Notes under the pieces: generated by a model
Told to the model about the DNA's origin: nothing
Database searches by the model: none
What the model saw: only the letters and a program-made list of their open reading frames with translations
Shown here: positions 32,714 through 42,515 of the stretch, piece by piece
Layout: each line of letters begins with the position of its first letter
Position numbering within the stretch: the stretch's first letter is position 1
Program-made: the position numbers and the translations under genes
Source of the DNA: a virus
IMG/VR virus record: IMGVR_UViG_3300042691_027621
Coordinates: 1-64,000 of that record
Strand: one strand, 5' to 3'
DNA: 64,000 nucleotides

Positions 32714-35410
32714 ATGACCAATCCAGCAGCAGTTGCATCACAAATTAACTATTTAGAAAGCTTGATCGCGGGCTACGCATCAACTTTGAGAGATCCTACA
32801 TCCAGCCCGCAACAAAAATCTCAAGCACAGCGCGAAATTCCTCAGCTTGAATTGACCATAGAGTCTCTACGAACTCAGTTGACTCAACTGTCATTGACTG
32901 TGGCCAAAGATGCTGGAGTTGTGCCACCACCACCAAAAACTGCTGGTCAAACAGTCAACGACGACGCGGTGCCCAACCCAATCAAAACTGCGCCACTGGA
33001 AGCAGATCCAGTTACCGGTAGGATACGTCCTATTAAAACAGTGACGGAACCCAGCAACGCCGATATACCGTCTACGGCCGAAACCGGTGATGTCGATCGC
33101 AACATTGATGGCCCTGTAAAAGCATTTTTTACCACACAGGCTATATTTTCTCAACCTGGAGTGCTTGCTGGGCGTGCACTCTTTGATCCATCTACTATTA
33201 ACTATCCCAACACTGACGTCAGTTTTGGTATCAGACTACCTGGCAGCAACAGTGATTCAGGATTGTTCACTGGAGGCAGTGCTCCGATACAGCCAGGCAT
33301 TGGGTCCAATGACGATTTTCCATCTCCTAGCCCGCAAAAAACAGCCACAGAAGTCAACAACACCTACAACAATGCGCTGCCTATTCAACCGCAGCCCAAT
33401 GGCCTGGACCAATTTGGCAGCTATACATATTCAGTTAGCCTGTATTTGATGACTCCTCAACAGTACTCAATCCTGGTGCAGAGTAAAACCAAAACAGTGG
33501 TTGGCTATAATCTATTGATACAGAGTGCAGGTGCGCCCACAGAAGGTCGTAATCCTTATTTTGGCGATGATTTTTATATTGAAAGTCTAACAGTAGAAAG
33601 CAATTTTCCTGGCGGCGGCACACGCATGGCACATTCGGTGTCTAGCATGAAAATAACTATCACAGAACCTGCTGGTATTACTCTGTTAGATAGACTATAC
33701 AAAGCTGTGCAGGATTTTATTCCCAAGGATGGTGCTGGCGCCATTAACTATACCTCAGTGCAATACCTGTGTGTGATACGCTGGTATGGCTGGGACCTTG
33801 ACGGCAAATTGATAAAAAATCCTGGTGGTGGTACAACATTGTCAGACCCCAATGCAGCTTTTGAAAAATTTATTCCGTTTAACATTCGAAAAATAAACTG
33901 GGGTGTCAGCAACAAGTTGGTGAGCTATGAATTAGATTGTGCACCCATTGGACAAACGCTGGGTGCATCTACTGCTCGAGCAACCATACCTTATGACATT
34001 GAACTCAGTGAGAGCACAGTCAAAGGTCTGCTGAGCGGCGATGCTGTGACAACCACAACTTTTACACCTACAAATAATTCTACTACAACGTCTACACCAG
34101 CACCTGACAAGGCCAATGCTGCACCCAGTACCAAAACAGTGATACGGCAGGGTCTCATGGGCGCCATGAATGATTTTCAACAAAAGTTAGTGTCAGACGG
34201 CATCTATGAAGTTGCTGATCAGTATGAAATTGAATTTGTCAACGGGGCAGAAGTCATTGCCAATGCCAGCGTGACCAAACCTGGTAACGTAATAAAAAAT
34301 CAAAGCGCCACTCCCATGGCTCCGCCAGTGACCAAAAGTCCCGGTGGTGTAGATCCTAAAAAAACCAGTGTGGATAACACTGTAAGGAATTTTGCTATCA
34401 CTGCCGGACAACAACTCATGCAGGTCATAGATCTGGTGATTCGCAACAGTACTTTTATCACAGACCAGGCCAGAGTAAGCGAACAAGAAGAAACTGAAAT
34501 TTTTGAAGATGAACTGGGCAACGTAGTAGAGATACCAAAAAACACCGCAACCAAGGCCACAATTTTATGGCACAATGTAACCATGGATGCGGTGCCTATC
34601 AAGTATGACAAAAAACGCAATGACTATGCTTACAAAATAACCTATGTTGTAAGCACCTATGTGGCGCCAAACTTTGACAGCAAGTACTTTCCGATACCAA
34701 ACTTCAATGGCGTTCACAAGAGTTACAAGTATTGGTGGACAGGCGAAAACATTGGAATTTTAGATTATCAAGTTTCCTTCAATGCTTTGTACAACATGAC
34801 TATCTCTGGTAGTGAGCCAGGAAATTCAGCCACAGAACGCATACGCCAACAGCGTAGTTCCAGCATGCGAGACATTCCCAAATACACCTACCAAGCTCGT
34901 AGTACTGAAAGTTCATCTGGTGCCAAAGGCACCGGCAATGAAGTAGCGGCCAATGCAGCCGAATACCTGTACAGTCCCAATGACTTGAGTCAGGTCAAAC
35001 TACGCATTGTTGGAGATCCAGCCTGGATCATGCAAGGCAGCTTGGCCGAAGGTATAAATGCAAAAAATTTCAATCGCTCAGGATTTTTGCCTGACGGTAC
35101 TATAAACTTTGACAGCCAGCAGGTGTTGTTTGAAATAGCCTGGCAGCGTCCTCAAGACTACAATCTTGACACAGGTCTAGCAGATCCTTACGCATTGGTA
35201 AGTGGAGCGCGGGAACCTATTCAAAGTAACATCTATCATGCAAGAAAATGTCTTAGCGAATTCCGACAAGGCAAATTTGAACAAACCATTGAAGGTGCTC
35301 TATACTCCTGGCCAATCCCTGCAGGACAGAACACACCGGCTACAACAGTACGCAGCAATGCTGCGGTAAATCAAGCCAACAGTGGGCAGCCCGCAGGTGG
35401 CGGAGTGTGA
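32714..35410 (+). CDS. Large baseplate-region structural protein
   Basis: 898 residues, not securely recognised. It begins with a helical segment (~1-65), then a Pro/Thr-rich linker, and from ~235 folded sequence: SYTYSVSLYLMTPQQYSIL, GDDFYIESLTVESNFPGG, SSMKITITEPAGITLLDRLYKA, YLCVIRWYGWD and KLVSYELDCAP. A second folded part, ~560-760, has TKATILWHNVTMDAVPIKYDKKRNDYAYKITYVVSTY and GVHKSYKYWWTGENIGILDYQVSFNALYN. Proteins with these phrases lie next to gp53 and gp5 in T4-like cyanophages. Location between gp53 and gp5 suggests a baseplate hub part, perhaps in the place of gp27, but I cannot show homology. Confidence 0.65.
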   Translation: MTNPAAVASQINYLESLIAGYASTLRDPTSSPQQKSQAQREIPQLELTIESLRTQLTQLSLTVAKDAGVVPPPPKTAGQTVNDDAVPNPIKTAPLEADPVTGRIRPIKTVTEPSNADIPSTAETGDVDRNIDGPVKAFFTTQAIFSQPGVLAGRALFDPSTINYPNTDVSFGIRLPGSNSDSGLFTGGSAPIQPGIGSNDDFPSPSPQKTATEVNNTYNNALPIQPQPNGLDQFGSYTYSVSLYLMTPQQYSILVQSKTKTVVGYNLLIQSAGAPTEGRNPYFGDDFYIESLTVESNFPGGGTRMAHSVSSMKITITEPAGITLLDRLYKAVQDFIPKDGAGAINYTSVQYLCVIRWYGWDLDGKLIKNPGGGTTLSDPNAAFEKFIPFNIRKINWGVSNKLVSYELDCAPIGQTLGASTARATIPYDIELSESTVKGLLSGDAVTTTTFTPTNNSTTTSTPAPDKANAAPSTKTVIRQGLMGAMNDFQQKLVSDGIYEVADQYEIEFVNGAEVIANASVTKPGNVIKNQSATPMAPPVTKSPGGVDPKKTSVDNTVRNFAITAGQQLMQVIDLVIRNSTFITDQARVSEQEETEIFEDELGNVVEIPKNTATKATILWHNVTMDAVPIKYDKKRNDYAYKITYVVSTYVAPNFDSKYFPIPNFNGVHKSYKYWWTGENIGILDYQVSFNALYNMTISGSEPGNSATERIRQQRSSSMRDIPKYTYQARSTESSSGAKGTGNEVAANAAEYLYSPNDLSQVKLRIVGDPAWIMQGSLAEGINAKNFNRSGFLPDGTINFDSQQVLFEIAWQRPQDYNLDTGLADPYALVSGAREPIQSNIYHARKCLSEFRQGKFEQTIEGALYSWPIPAGQNTPATTVRSNAAVNQANSGQPAGGGV

Positions 35411-35431
35411 TTATGAAAAGGAAATGTCAAA

Positions 35432-35704
35432 ATGCGTTCTAATCCTGTTGGCTCTCCATCACGACTCAAAATACCAGGAGCAGGTCCAATGATTGATCCT
35501 CAATCGCCAATCTTGGTTCCACGACAATCTGCTCCTGGACTGCTTGCAACACGTGATACCAATGCTCCGGCACGCCAGAAAAATAATCCCCCAACCAGTA
35601 ATGGAGAACTGGTTGGAGTTAATGTGCCCTTGCCCCCGCCGCTACTGATAAATTCATCAACGCTGACAACTGAACCATTACAGTTAATCAGCAGTTCACC
35701 TTAA
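35432..35704 (+). CDS. Small Pro/Ser-rich protein of the baseplate operon
   Basis: 90 residues, with many Pro, Ser and Asn and no hydrophobic core; contains RSNPVGSPSRLKIPG and GVNVPLPPPLLIN. AAAGGAAA lies upstream of the ATG and the gene fits tightly between its neighbours (21 bases before, 10 after), which favours a real gene. It may be a flexible virion linker or assembly factor attached to gp5. No family recognised. Confidence 0.6.
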   Translation: MRSNPVGSPSRLKIPGAGPMIDPQSPILVPRQSAPGLLATRDTNAPARQKNNPPTSNGELVGVNVPLPPPLLINSSTLTTEPLQLISSSP

Positions 35705-35714
35705 AGGATAAAGC

Positions 35715-37211
35715 ATGGCAGAAGACGTCCAAAGAACACGCGGTCGGCCGCAGAATTACAAGCAAGACCGAGGCGGCGTACCAGCAGAATATGGTCCATA
35801 CCTAGGCAAAGTAATGAGCAATGTGGACCCTACTCGTGCTGGACGTCTACGTGTGTTTATTGAAGCGTTTGCTGACGGACCACAGGATGATGACAACAAA
35901 TGGATCACAGTGAGTTACCTGCCTAACTACTACGGTTCCACTCCCAACGCAGGTACAGGCACAGGTACAGGCACGTACCCTGGCAACCGTAACAGCTACG
36001 GTATGTGGTTTACTCCGCCAGACGTGGGCATAACAGTGATATGTATTTTTGCCAACGGTGATCGCAACCAGGGCTTTTATATTGGTGTGGTGCCTGAACA
36101 AGCATCTACACACATGGTTCCGGCTATTGGAGCCAGCAAAAAATTTGCAGTGGCCAACCAAACTCAACAAAAATTTTTCTATGGTGCTACTCAACTGCCA
36201 GTGGCTGAAATCAACGTCAACGATCCAGACATTGTTAATCAGCCTCGGTATTTTGAAGAAACCAAGCCTGTACAAAGTTACCAGGCTGCAATTATGTTTC
36301 AGCAGGGATTGATTCGTGATGTTAATCGTGGACCTATTTCCAGCACCAGCCAACGTGAAACTCCCAGTCAGGTGTTTGGTATCAGCACTCCTGGACGCCC
36401 AATTTATCTGGGTGGAAAAACACAAGAAGAAGTTATACAAAATCTTGACAACATACAGTCAGGAGAACTAAAAGTAATTGGACGTCTAGGCGGTCACACT
36501 TTGGTCATGGATGATGGCGCCACTGATGGTAAAGATCAACTGGTAAGAATTCGTTCAGCCAAAGGTCACCAGATAACCATGCATGACAGTGAAGAATTTT
36601 TCTACATCACACATGCCAACGGCAAAACCTGGATTGAATTTGGCAAAGAAGGCACCGTAGATGTTTACAGTACTAATTCTGTGAATGTTCGTACCGCAGG
36701 CACAATAAATCTGCACGCCGACCAAGACATCAACATGTTTGCCGGTAGAAAAATCAACATGAGAAGTTTAGATGACATCAACGTTGAGTCGGTGAAAAAT
36801 ATCAACATCAGTTCTGAAGCTAACTTGACTGTGTATGGAAAAACTGCGGTGCGAGTCAAATCTGACGGCACATTGGCCATACAAAGTGCCAGCACCGGAT
36901 CCTGGGGAGCCAGTGCATTGGTCTTCAAAGGAGACACTATTGATTTGAATGGTCCATGGGCGCCCACGGTTACCAAACCTGCACCAATTGTGATATCCTC
37001 ACTGGATGACACCGAATTCAATGCCAGCGAAGGATGGCAGGTCAAAGCAGCCGCGATTAAAACATCAGCCACACGAGCACCCACGCACGAACCGTATCCA
37101 TATCACAATCAAGGTGTATCTACTGCCGGTCCGGCTGCATCTTCAGTCAGCAACACGCCTCCGGGATCTCAGTCGGTGCCGTCTGGGGTCTCAGTGGGCA
37201 GAAATTCTTGA
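35715..37211 (+). CDS. 5: Baseplate hub spike protein gp5, no lysozyme domain visible
   Basis: 498 residues (T4 gp5 is 575). The N-terminal OB-fold: YGPYLGKVMSNVDPTRAGRLRVFIEAF, WITVSYLPNYYG, MWFTPPDVGITVICIFANGDRNQGFYIG. After a central region (~130-235) comes GRLGGHTLVMDDGATDGKDQLVRIRSAKGHQITMHDSEEFFYITHANGKTWIEFGKEGTVDVYSTNSVNVRT, leading into a triple-stranded beta-helix with repeated 8-residue 'INLHADQDINMFAGRKINM' spacing. The C-terminus has RAPTHEPYPYHNQG, conserved in related phages. The T4 lysozyme insert, with its Glu-Asp-Thr catalytic residues, is not visible. It pierces the outer membrane at infection. AAAGGA precedes the ATG. Confidence 0.9.
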   Translation: MAEDVQRTRGRPQNYKQDRGGVPAEYGPYLGKVMSNVDPTRAGRLRVFIEAFADGPQDDDNKWITVSYLPNYYGSTPNAGTGTGTGTYPGNRNSYGMWFTPPDVGITVICIFANGDRNQGFYIGVVPEQASTHMVPAIGASKKFAVANQTQQKFFYGATQLPVAEINVNDPDIVNQPRYFEETKPVQSYQAAIMFQQGLIRDVNRGPISSTSQRETPSQVFGISTPGRPIYLGGKTQEEVIQNLDNIQSGELKVIGRLGGHTLVMDDGATDGKDQLVRIRSAKGHQITMHDSEEFFYITHANGKTWIEFGKEGTVDVYSTNSVNVRTAGTINLHADQDINMFAGRKINMRSLDDINVESVKNINISSEANLTVYGKTAVRVKSDGTLAIQSASTGSWGASALVFKGDTIDLNGPWAPTVTKPAPIVISSLDDTEFNASEGWQVKAAAIKTSATRAPTHEPYPYHNQGVSTAGPAASSVSNTPPGSQSVPSGVSVGRNS

Positions 37212-37227
37212 CAAGGCATAGTCTACC

Positions 37228-38634
37228 ATGGCAACATATAATTTTCGCAATGTAGATAACGGTCTTTCTTATTTTGTAAGAGGACCAGCTTCTCTCACCA
37301 AAGAACAGGCAGAAAGAATTTTTAATCAACAGCAGTCAGCAGGCGCCTTGATTGCTATCCAGCCTGGGCAAGCAATCACAGCAGAATTTCAATTGTCCAA
37401 TGGTCTTACTACGGCTCAATCAGCAGTGACCAAAGATATTGCACAGTTTTCAAATGTTATTGCCAACAAGTTAGGAGAACTGCCCAAGATTGGTGTGACC
37501 GATGGAATAACTATTGCAAACTACGCCAAGCAAGCCCCGGTTGTAGAAGGTATAAAAAACATATCCAGCGTTGAAGTCACAGGGGTATTGGCACAGTGCC
37601 AAAATCTCACACAACAAAAAGCCACAGAAGCTACCAATTTGGGAGCAGGCAAGTATGCATTTACTGTTTCGCAATTGGAACGTGCAGGGTATGTCAAGCC
37701 TGGCACCACAACCACTTACATGACTTCAGGCACACGCAGTACTCTCACAGTGTTGAATATGACAGAAATTTGGTCAGGCAAAGATGGCATATCTAATCTA
37801 ACTCAGTTGTTGTCTAACTCATCGTTGCAAGATACAATTCAACAATTTTTAATGAGTTCAGGCCTGGACCAGCTGGCTGAAGTGGGCATTGATGTAGATC
37901 AGTTGCCCTCAAAAACTCAGGCTGGCCTGGCATGTCTCAGCGCCATTGATCCAGCACTAGCAGTGAACTGGGTTAAAAATACATCGGCAACCGCATCTAT
38001 TGCAGTACTTGGACGAATTGGTCCAGCGACATCGGCTGCAATTACAGCTGGAGGTTTTAAAAATTGGCAAACTCCAGATCGCATTGTCAGAGACGCAGCA
38101 TTTGCCTGTGAATTTTCTGTTACAAAAACCAACAATGCCATGCGCAACGAAACAGCAGAAGTTTTTGTGATCAACCCCGAAACTATTGTTGAGCAGCAGG
38201 TGATAAATTTTGCCTGTAATCAAATTGTGGGCAATGATAAAGTGGCAAAAATAGGCTACGGAGGCACCCTACCTCCTGCTGACTTGGTCCAGACACTGAC
38301 AGAACTTACACAGGAGCTGACCAGTATCAGCAACCAAACCACAGCGGCACTAGAGCAAAAAATCACAGTGTTTAATGCATCAGTTCGCCGTACTCAGTTA
38401 GAAACGTATCGTAAAGAACTGGTAAATCTCAATGCCAATTTTTCTTTACTGACCAACAAGGCCTTGACAGCTACACCGGTGTCTGCACAGTTTTTAGCTG
38501 ATATCGAAGTGCAACGTTTGTCTATCCAAAATTTAGTTTTAAGGATAGATCAAGTACTACAAGTGATAGCGCAGGTACTAGGTCAACGCACAATTAGAAC
38601 ACTAGGCGATATAGTCACTGGTGCTGGTGTATAA
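37228..38634 (+). CDS. Virion structural protein between gp5 and gp25
   Basis: 468 residues. It starts MATYNFRNVDNGLSYFVRGPASLTKEQAERIFNQQ; residues ~130-215 contain LGAGKYAFTVSQLERAGYVKPGT, EIWSGKDGISNLTQLLSN and LQDTIQQFLMSSGLDQL, a helical module common in structural proteins of T4-like cyanophages. The rest is helical (LTELTQELTSISNQTTAALEQKI near 360, and a Leu/Ile/Gln-rich C-terminus). Its stop codon is embedded in a TATAAATA late octamer that leads into gp25. Conserved place between gp5 and gp25 suggests a baseplate role. Function not known. Confidence 0.7.
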   Translation: MATYNFRNVDNGLSYFVRGPASLTKEQAERIFNQQQSAGALIAIQPGQAITAEFQLSNGLTTAQSAVTKDIAQFSNVIANKLGELPKIGVTDGITIANYAKQAPVVEGIKNISSVEVTGVLAQCQNLTQQKATEATNLGAGKYAFTVSQLERAGYVKPGTTTTYMTSGTRSTLTVLNMTEIWSGKDGISNLTQLLSNSSLQDTIQQFLMSSGLDQLAEVGIDVDQLPSKTQAGLACLSAIDPALAVNWVKNTSATASIAVLGRIGPATSAAITAGGFKNWQTPDRIVRDAAFACEFSVTKTNNAMRNETAEVFVINPETIVEQQVINFACNQIVGNDKVAKIGYGGTLPPADLVQTLTELTQELTSISNQTTAALEQKITVFNASVRRTQLETYRKELVNLNANFSLLTNKALTATPVSAQFLADIEVQRLSIQNLVLRIDQVLQVIAQVLGQRTIRTLGDIVTGAGV

Positions 38635-38637
38635 ATA
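38630..38637 (+). promoter_or_regulatory. T4-type late promoter TATAAATA overlapping a stop codon, before gp25
   Basis: Exact octamer formed by GTA-TAA-ATA at the end of the 468-residue gene. The gp25 ATG is five bases away, so a canonical late start site would fall on the ATG itself. Confidence 0.6.
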
Positions 38638-38642
38638 TTATC

Positions 38643-39017
38643 ATGACCGTATTTGTTGGATTCAATACTATTAACCAGTTCAAAAAGTTTACACTGACAG
38701 ACTTTGATCTAATCAAGCGTGATCTACTGAACGCATTTAATATTCGCCAAGGACAACTGCCTGGACGTCCTGCATATGGCAGTTCAATCTATGATTTTGT
38801 GTTTGAGCCACAGACTCAAAAAACACAACAAGAAGTAATTCAAGAAATACAGAGAGTGGCCGGCGGCGATCCAAGAATTTATGTCAGTGACCTCAAATGC
38901 TATCCACAAGAAAATGGCCTGTTGGTAGAATTACAAATACAGGTCATTCCATCTAAAAACGCCGAACGCCTGAGCATCTTTTTTGATCAACAACAACGCA
39001 ACGCCAGCTACGTATAA
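38643..39017 (+). CDS. 25: Baseplate wedge protein gp25
   Basis: 124 residues (T4 gp25 is 132). LLNAFNIRQGQLPGRPAYGSSIYDFVFEPQ and VVAGGDPRI-like RVAGGDPRIYVSDLKCYPQENGLLVELQIQVIPS match the gp25/GPW family, with a lysozyme-like fold but no catalytic role. It attaches the tail sheath to the baseplate wedge. It lies five bases downstream of a perfect late octamer and has no obvious Shine-Dalgarno sequence. Confidence 0.95.
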   Translation: MTVFVGFNTINQFKKFTLTDFDLIKRDLLNAFNIRQGQLPGRPAYGSSIYDFVFEPQTQKTQQEVIQEIQRVAGGDPRIYVSDLKCYPQENGLLVELQIQVIPSKNAERLSIFFDQQQRNASYV

Positions 39018-39036
39018 CTGAGCCGTTTTTTGTCAC

Positions 39037-39044
39037 CATAAATA
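39037..39044 (+). promoter_or_regulatory. Candidate late promoter CATAAATA before gp6
   Basis: CATAAATA lies in the 54-base gap between gp25 and gp6, 27 bases before the gp6 ATG. It differs from TATAAATA only in the first base. Confidence 0.55.
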
Positions 39045-39071
39045 CTTCAAGGTGACTTAAGGTTAACAAGC

Positions 39072-42000
39072 ATGGCAAAAACCACTAGACAAACGGCAAT
39101 ATTTGGCGTAGAAGACTGGAAACAGATCTATCAAACCTATCGTGAAGCTGACTTCCAAAGCTACGATTTTGAGACTCTTCGCAAGAGTTTCATTGACTAT
39201 CTACGTTTGTATTATCCCGAAACGTTCAACGACTACATCGAAAGCAGTGAGTTTATTGCACTGTTAGACGTAATTGCGTTCATGGGGCAAAGTCTTGCAT
39301 TCCGTACTGACCTTAACACTCGCGAAAACTACCTAGACACTGCTGAACGTAGAGATTCAGTGGTACGACTTGCCAACCTTGTTAGCTACAGTCCAAAGCG
39401 TAATACTGCGGCGCAGGGCCTGCTCAAAGTTTTTAGCATGAGCACCACCGAAAATGTTGTGGACTACAACGGTGTAAATCTTAGCAATGTCACAGTTAAC
39501 TGGGCCGACCCAACCAATCCAGACTGGCAAGAGCAATTCACTGCTATTATAAATGCCAGCTTGGTAGACAGTCAACGCATAGGTCGCCCAGGCAACCGTC
39601 AGACTATACTGGGTGTGCGCACTGACGAATATGCTATTAACCTGCTGCCAGGATTTTTGCCTGTAATTCCTTACACAGCCACAGTGGATGGCGTGAGCAT
39701 GCCTTTTGAAGCAGTTACATCAACGTCTATCAATCGTGACTACATCTACGAACCAAGTCCTCAGCCCAATTCGCCATTTAATATTTTGTTCCGCAATGAT
39801 CAGCTGGGGTTTGACAGCGCCAACACAGGATATTTCTTTGCGTTCAAGCAAGGCACACTGACCAACACAGACTTTAACCTAGCTGAACGTATCAGTAACC
39901 GCACAGTAAACATCAACGTAGAAGGCGTCAACAACGAAGATCGTTGGTTGTTCCAACTTGACAACATTGGCAACATTGCTCGCGAGTGGGCCTACGTAGA
40001 AAGTGTGTACACAGCCGCTGCTGAACAACAAGTAGAACTACGTCCAATTTTTTCTACAACCAGTAGAACCAATGACCAAATTACCCTGGTTTTTGGCGAC
40101 GGTGTGTTTTCAGAAATTCCTGTGGGTATTTTCCGTTGTTATACTCGTGCTAGCAACGGTTTAGAATACATCATCAACCCAGAAGAAATGCAGGCAGTAT
40201 CACTGCCTATCAGCTACACTGACCGCAATGGCAACCTGCAGACCATAACATTTACTTGTGGAATCACTCAGCCAGTGACCAATGCACAGGCACGTGAAAC
40301 CATTGATGCTATCAAACAACGTGCCCCTGCTCGTTACTACACACAGAACCGCATGGTCAACGGCGAAGACTATAATATCTTCCCGTTCACAGCCTACAAC
40401 TCAATTATCAAGAGCAAGGCCTTGAACCGTTCAAGTATTGGTACTAGTCGCTATCTTGATCTTGTGGACAACACTGGCAAATATTCCAGTACCAACACAT
40501 TCTCCAGTGACGGAGCACTGTGGGAACAAAACATATTACCGGCCATACTGTTCTCGTGGATCAATCGCAATGACATCGCTGACTTTGTGACCAATCAGGT
40601 GCAACCACAGCTGAGTGAAGCCACCATGAAGCAGTTTTACTATGCTAATTTTCAACCTAGGCCACAGCTCAACACCGCACCTACTGCACTGAGTACCTGG
40701 AATCAAAGCACTACACTGGCCAACGAAACCACTGGCTATTTTAAAAATGCCACAGGCACACCTATTCCTGTGGGCACAAATACCACAACAAATTTCAAAT
40801 ATGTGCAGGTAGGAAGCTTGATCAAGTTTACCGCGCCCACAATCAATGAGCAGTCCTACTACTTTGACAAAAACAATCGATTGCAACCTGGTACACCCAC
40901 CCGACCTGATGAGCGACTGGACATTTGGGCCAGTCCCATGGCCATCATTGGCGACGGCTATAACAACGGACTGGGCAATTTGATCAACGGCCAAGGACCA
41001 GTTACACTCAACAATTTTGTGCCCACAGGTGCCATAGTCAGCGAAGTGATACCAGTATTTGTTACTGATTTGTCGGTGACACTGGAACAAGAAATTGGAG
41101 ATCAAATTGAACTGCTACGAAACTTTGGACTGGGCTACGACTGGCTAGGTACAATAACTGGTACTATAGGATCCTGGTATTTGATTACACAGCAAAATCT
41201 AGCTACTGATGCAGAGTTTAGTTTGACCAACGCTGGTTCTACTTCAGGTACGGGCCAAGATGCCAGCTGGTTGGTACAGTTTGAAGTTGAAAATCAAAAC
41301 TACACAGTGACATTCCGTGGCCTGGCCTATTACTTTGGTTCAGTGCTACAGACACGATTCTTCTTTTATGACAATCAACTGATCTACGACAGCCGCACAG
41401 GAACAGTGATCAAGGACTTTGTGAATGTGTTGGCTATGAACACACAGCCTGACAGTACTAGTCCGTTGCCAGGCGACGTATACATGACCATTATTGGACA
41501 ACCTGTGGAGTCAGATGGCTACGTTGACGACTTCCAGGTCCTGGTCAGCTATCGAGATTCAGACAATGATGGTGTACCTGATGATCCAGATTTCTTTAAT
41601 GAAATTGTTGCCCCCAATGTCAACGCCAACCAGAAACTGATATTTTTACAACAAACTGTGGACTTTGACAATCTACAACGTTATCTTCTAGTAGAAGAAG
41701 GTGTGGTCAACAGTGACTATGCTACCTATGATGAAATAGAGTTAGCAAAAAGCGAGTGGTCGCCGGGTCAGGTGTTCTATGCCTACAACGAAGGTACTTT
41801 CTGGTTGCTGAGTGTCAACGTAGCCGGAGTTCGCACATTGGTGCAGCAGTCAGGCTGGATTGCACGCAATGGCCGACAAGACCTCTACTTCCAGTATCGT
41901 CACAACTCTCCGTTGACAGCAAGAATAGATCCAGGTACTACCAACATTATCGATCTTTACGTGGTCACACAGGCCTACTATACAGCCTACCAAAACTGGA

Positions 42001-42515
42001 TCAGAGATACTACAAACACAGTGACAGAACCCAGTGTGCCTACCATTGATGAGTTGAGCACAGCATATCAAGGTCTGCAGGACTACAAAATGATTTCAGA
42101 CAACGTGGTTCTAAATTCAGTGGTATTCAAACCACTGTTTGGTGCCAAGGCTGCACAACAGCTACGGGCCACTATCAAAGTGATTCGTGCACAAGGATCA
42201 ACCGCCAGCACCAGCGAAATAAAAAGCTCTGTGGTAGCTGAACTCAACAAATATTTCAGTATTGATAAATGGAATTTTGGCGATACATTCTACTTCTCAG
42301 AACTGGCAGCGTATCTGCATCGTCAGCTGGGTAGTATCATTAGTTCTGTTGTGTTGGTACCATTGGATCCACAAAAGAGTTTTGGTGACTTGTATGAGAT
42401 TAGATCTGCTCCCAACGAAATTTTCGTTAATGCAGCAGACATAACTAATATAGATGTGATTGAGGCTTTAACCAGCACCAATCTCCGAACAGCTCCTGGT
42501 AGCGGGGTAATTTAA
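39072..42515 (+). CDS. 6: Baseplate wedge protein gp6
   Basis: 1147 residues (T4 gp6 is 660). The N-terminus has LRLYYPETFNDYIESSEFIALLDVIAFMGQSLAFRTDLNTRENYLDTAERRDSVVRLANLVSYSPKRN, diagnostic for T4-like gp6. ITLVFGDGVFSEIPVG and RAPARYYTQNRMVNGEDYNIFP follow. The C-terminal GYDWLGTITG, SIDKWNFGDTFYFSELAAYLHRQLGSIISSVVLVP is the J-like wedge domain. It forms the inner iris ring of the baseplate. The extra length lies mainly between ~480 and ~900. Its stop overlaps the ATG of the giant wedge gene (TTTAATG). Confidence 0.95.
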   Translation: MAKTTRQTAIFGVEDWKQIYQTYREADFQSYDFETLRKSFIDYLRLYYPETFNDYIESSEFIALLDVIAFMGQSLAFRTDLNTRENYLDTAERRDSVVRLANLVSYSPKRNTAAQGLLKVFSMSTTENVVDYNGVNLSNVTVNWADPTNPDWQEQFTAIINASLVDSQRIGRPGNRQTILGVRTDEYAINLLPGFLPVIPYTATVDGVSMPFEAVTSTSINRDYIYEPSPQPNSPFNILFRNDQLGFDSANTGYFFAFKQGTLTNTDFNLAERISNRTVNINVEGVNNEDRWLFQLDNIGNIAREWAYVESVYTAAAEQQVELRPIFSTTSRTNDQITLVFGDGVFSEIPVGIFRCYTRASNGLEYIINPEEMQAVSLPISYTDRNGNLQTITFTCGITQPVTNAQARETIDAIKQRAPARYYTQNRMVNGEDYNIFPFTAYNSIIKSKALNRSSIGTSRYLDLVDNTGKYSSTNTFSSDGALWEQNILPAILFSWINRNDIADFVTNQVQPQLSEATMKQFYYANFQPRPQLNTAPTALSTWNQSTTLANETTGYFKNATGTPIPVGTNTTTNFKYVQVGSLIKFTAPTINEQSYYFDKNNRLQPGTPTRPDERLDIWASPMAIIGDGYNNGLGNLINGQGPVTLNNFVPTGAIVSEVIPVFVTDLSVTLEQEIGDQIELLRNFGLGYDWLGTITGTIGSWYLITQQNLATDAEFSLTNAGSTSGTGQDASWLVQFEVENQNYTVTFRGLAYYFGSVLQTRFFFYDNQLIYDSRTGTVIKDFVNVLAMNTQPDSTSPLPGDVYMTIIGQPVESDGYVDDFQVLVSYRDSDNDGVPDDPDFFNEIVAPNVNANQKLIFLQQTVDFDNLQRYLLVEEGVVNSDYATYDEIELAKSEWSPGQVFYAYNEGTFWLLSVNVAGVRTLVQQSGWIARNGRQDLYFQYRHNSPLTARIDPGTTNIIDLYVVTQAYYTAYQNWIRDTTNTVTEPSVPTIDELSTAYQGLQDYKMISDNVVLNSVVFKPLFGAKAAQQLRATIKVIRAQGSTASTSEIKSSVVAELNKYFSIDKWNFGDTFYFSELAAYLHRQLGSIISSVVLVPLDPQKSFGDLYEIRSAPNEIFVNAADITNIDVIEALTSTNLRTAPGSGVI

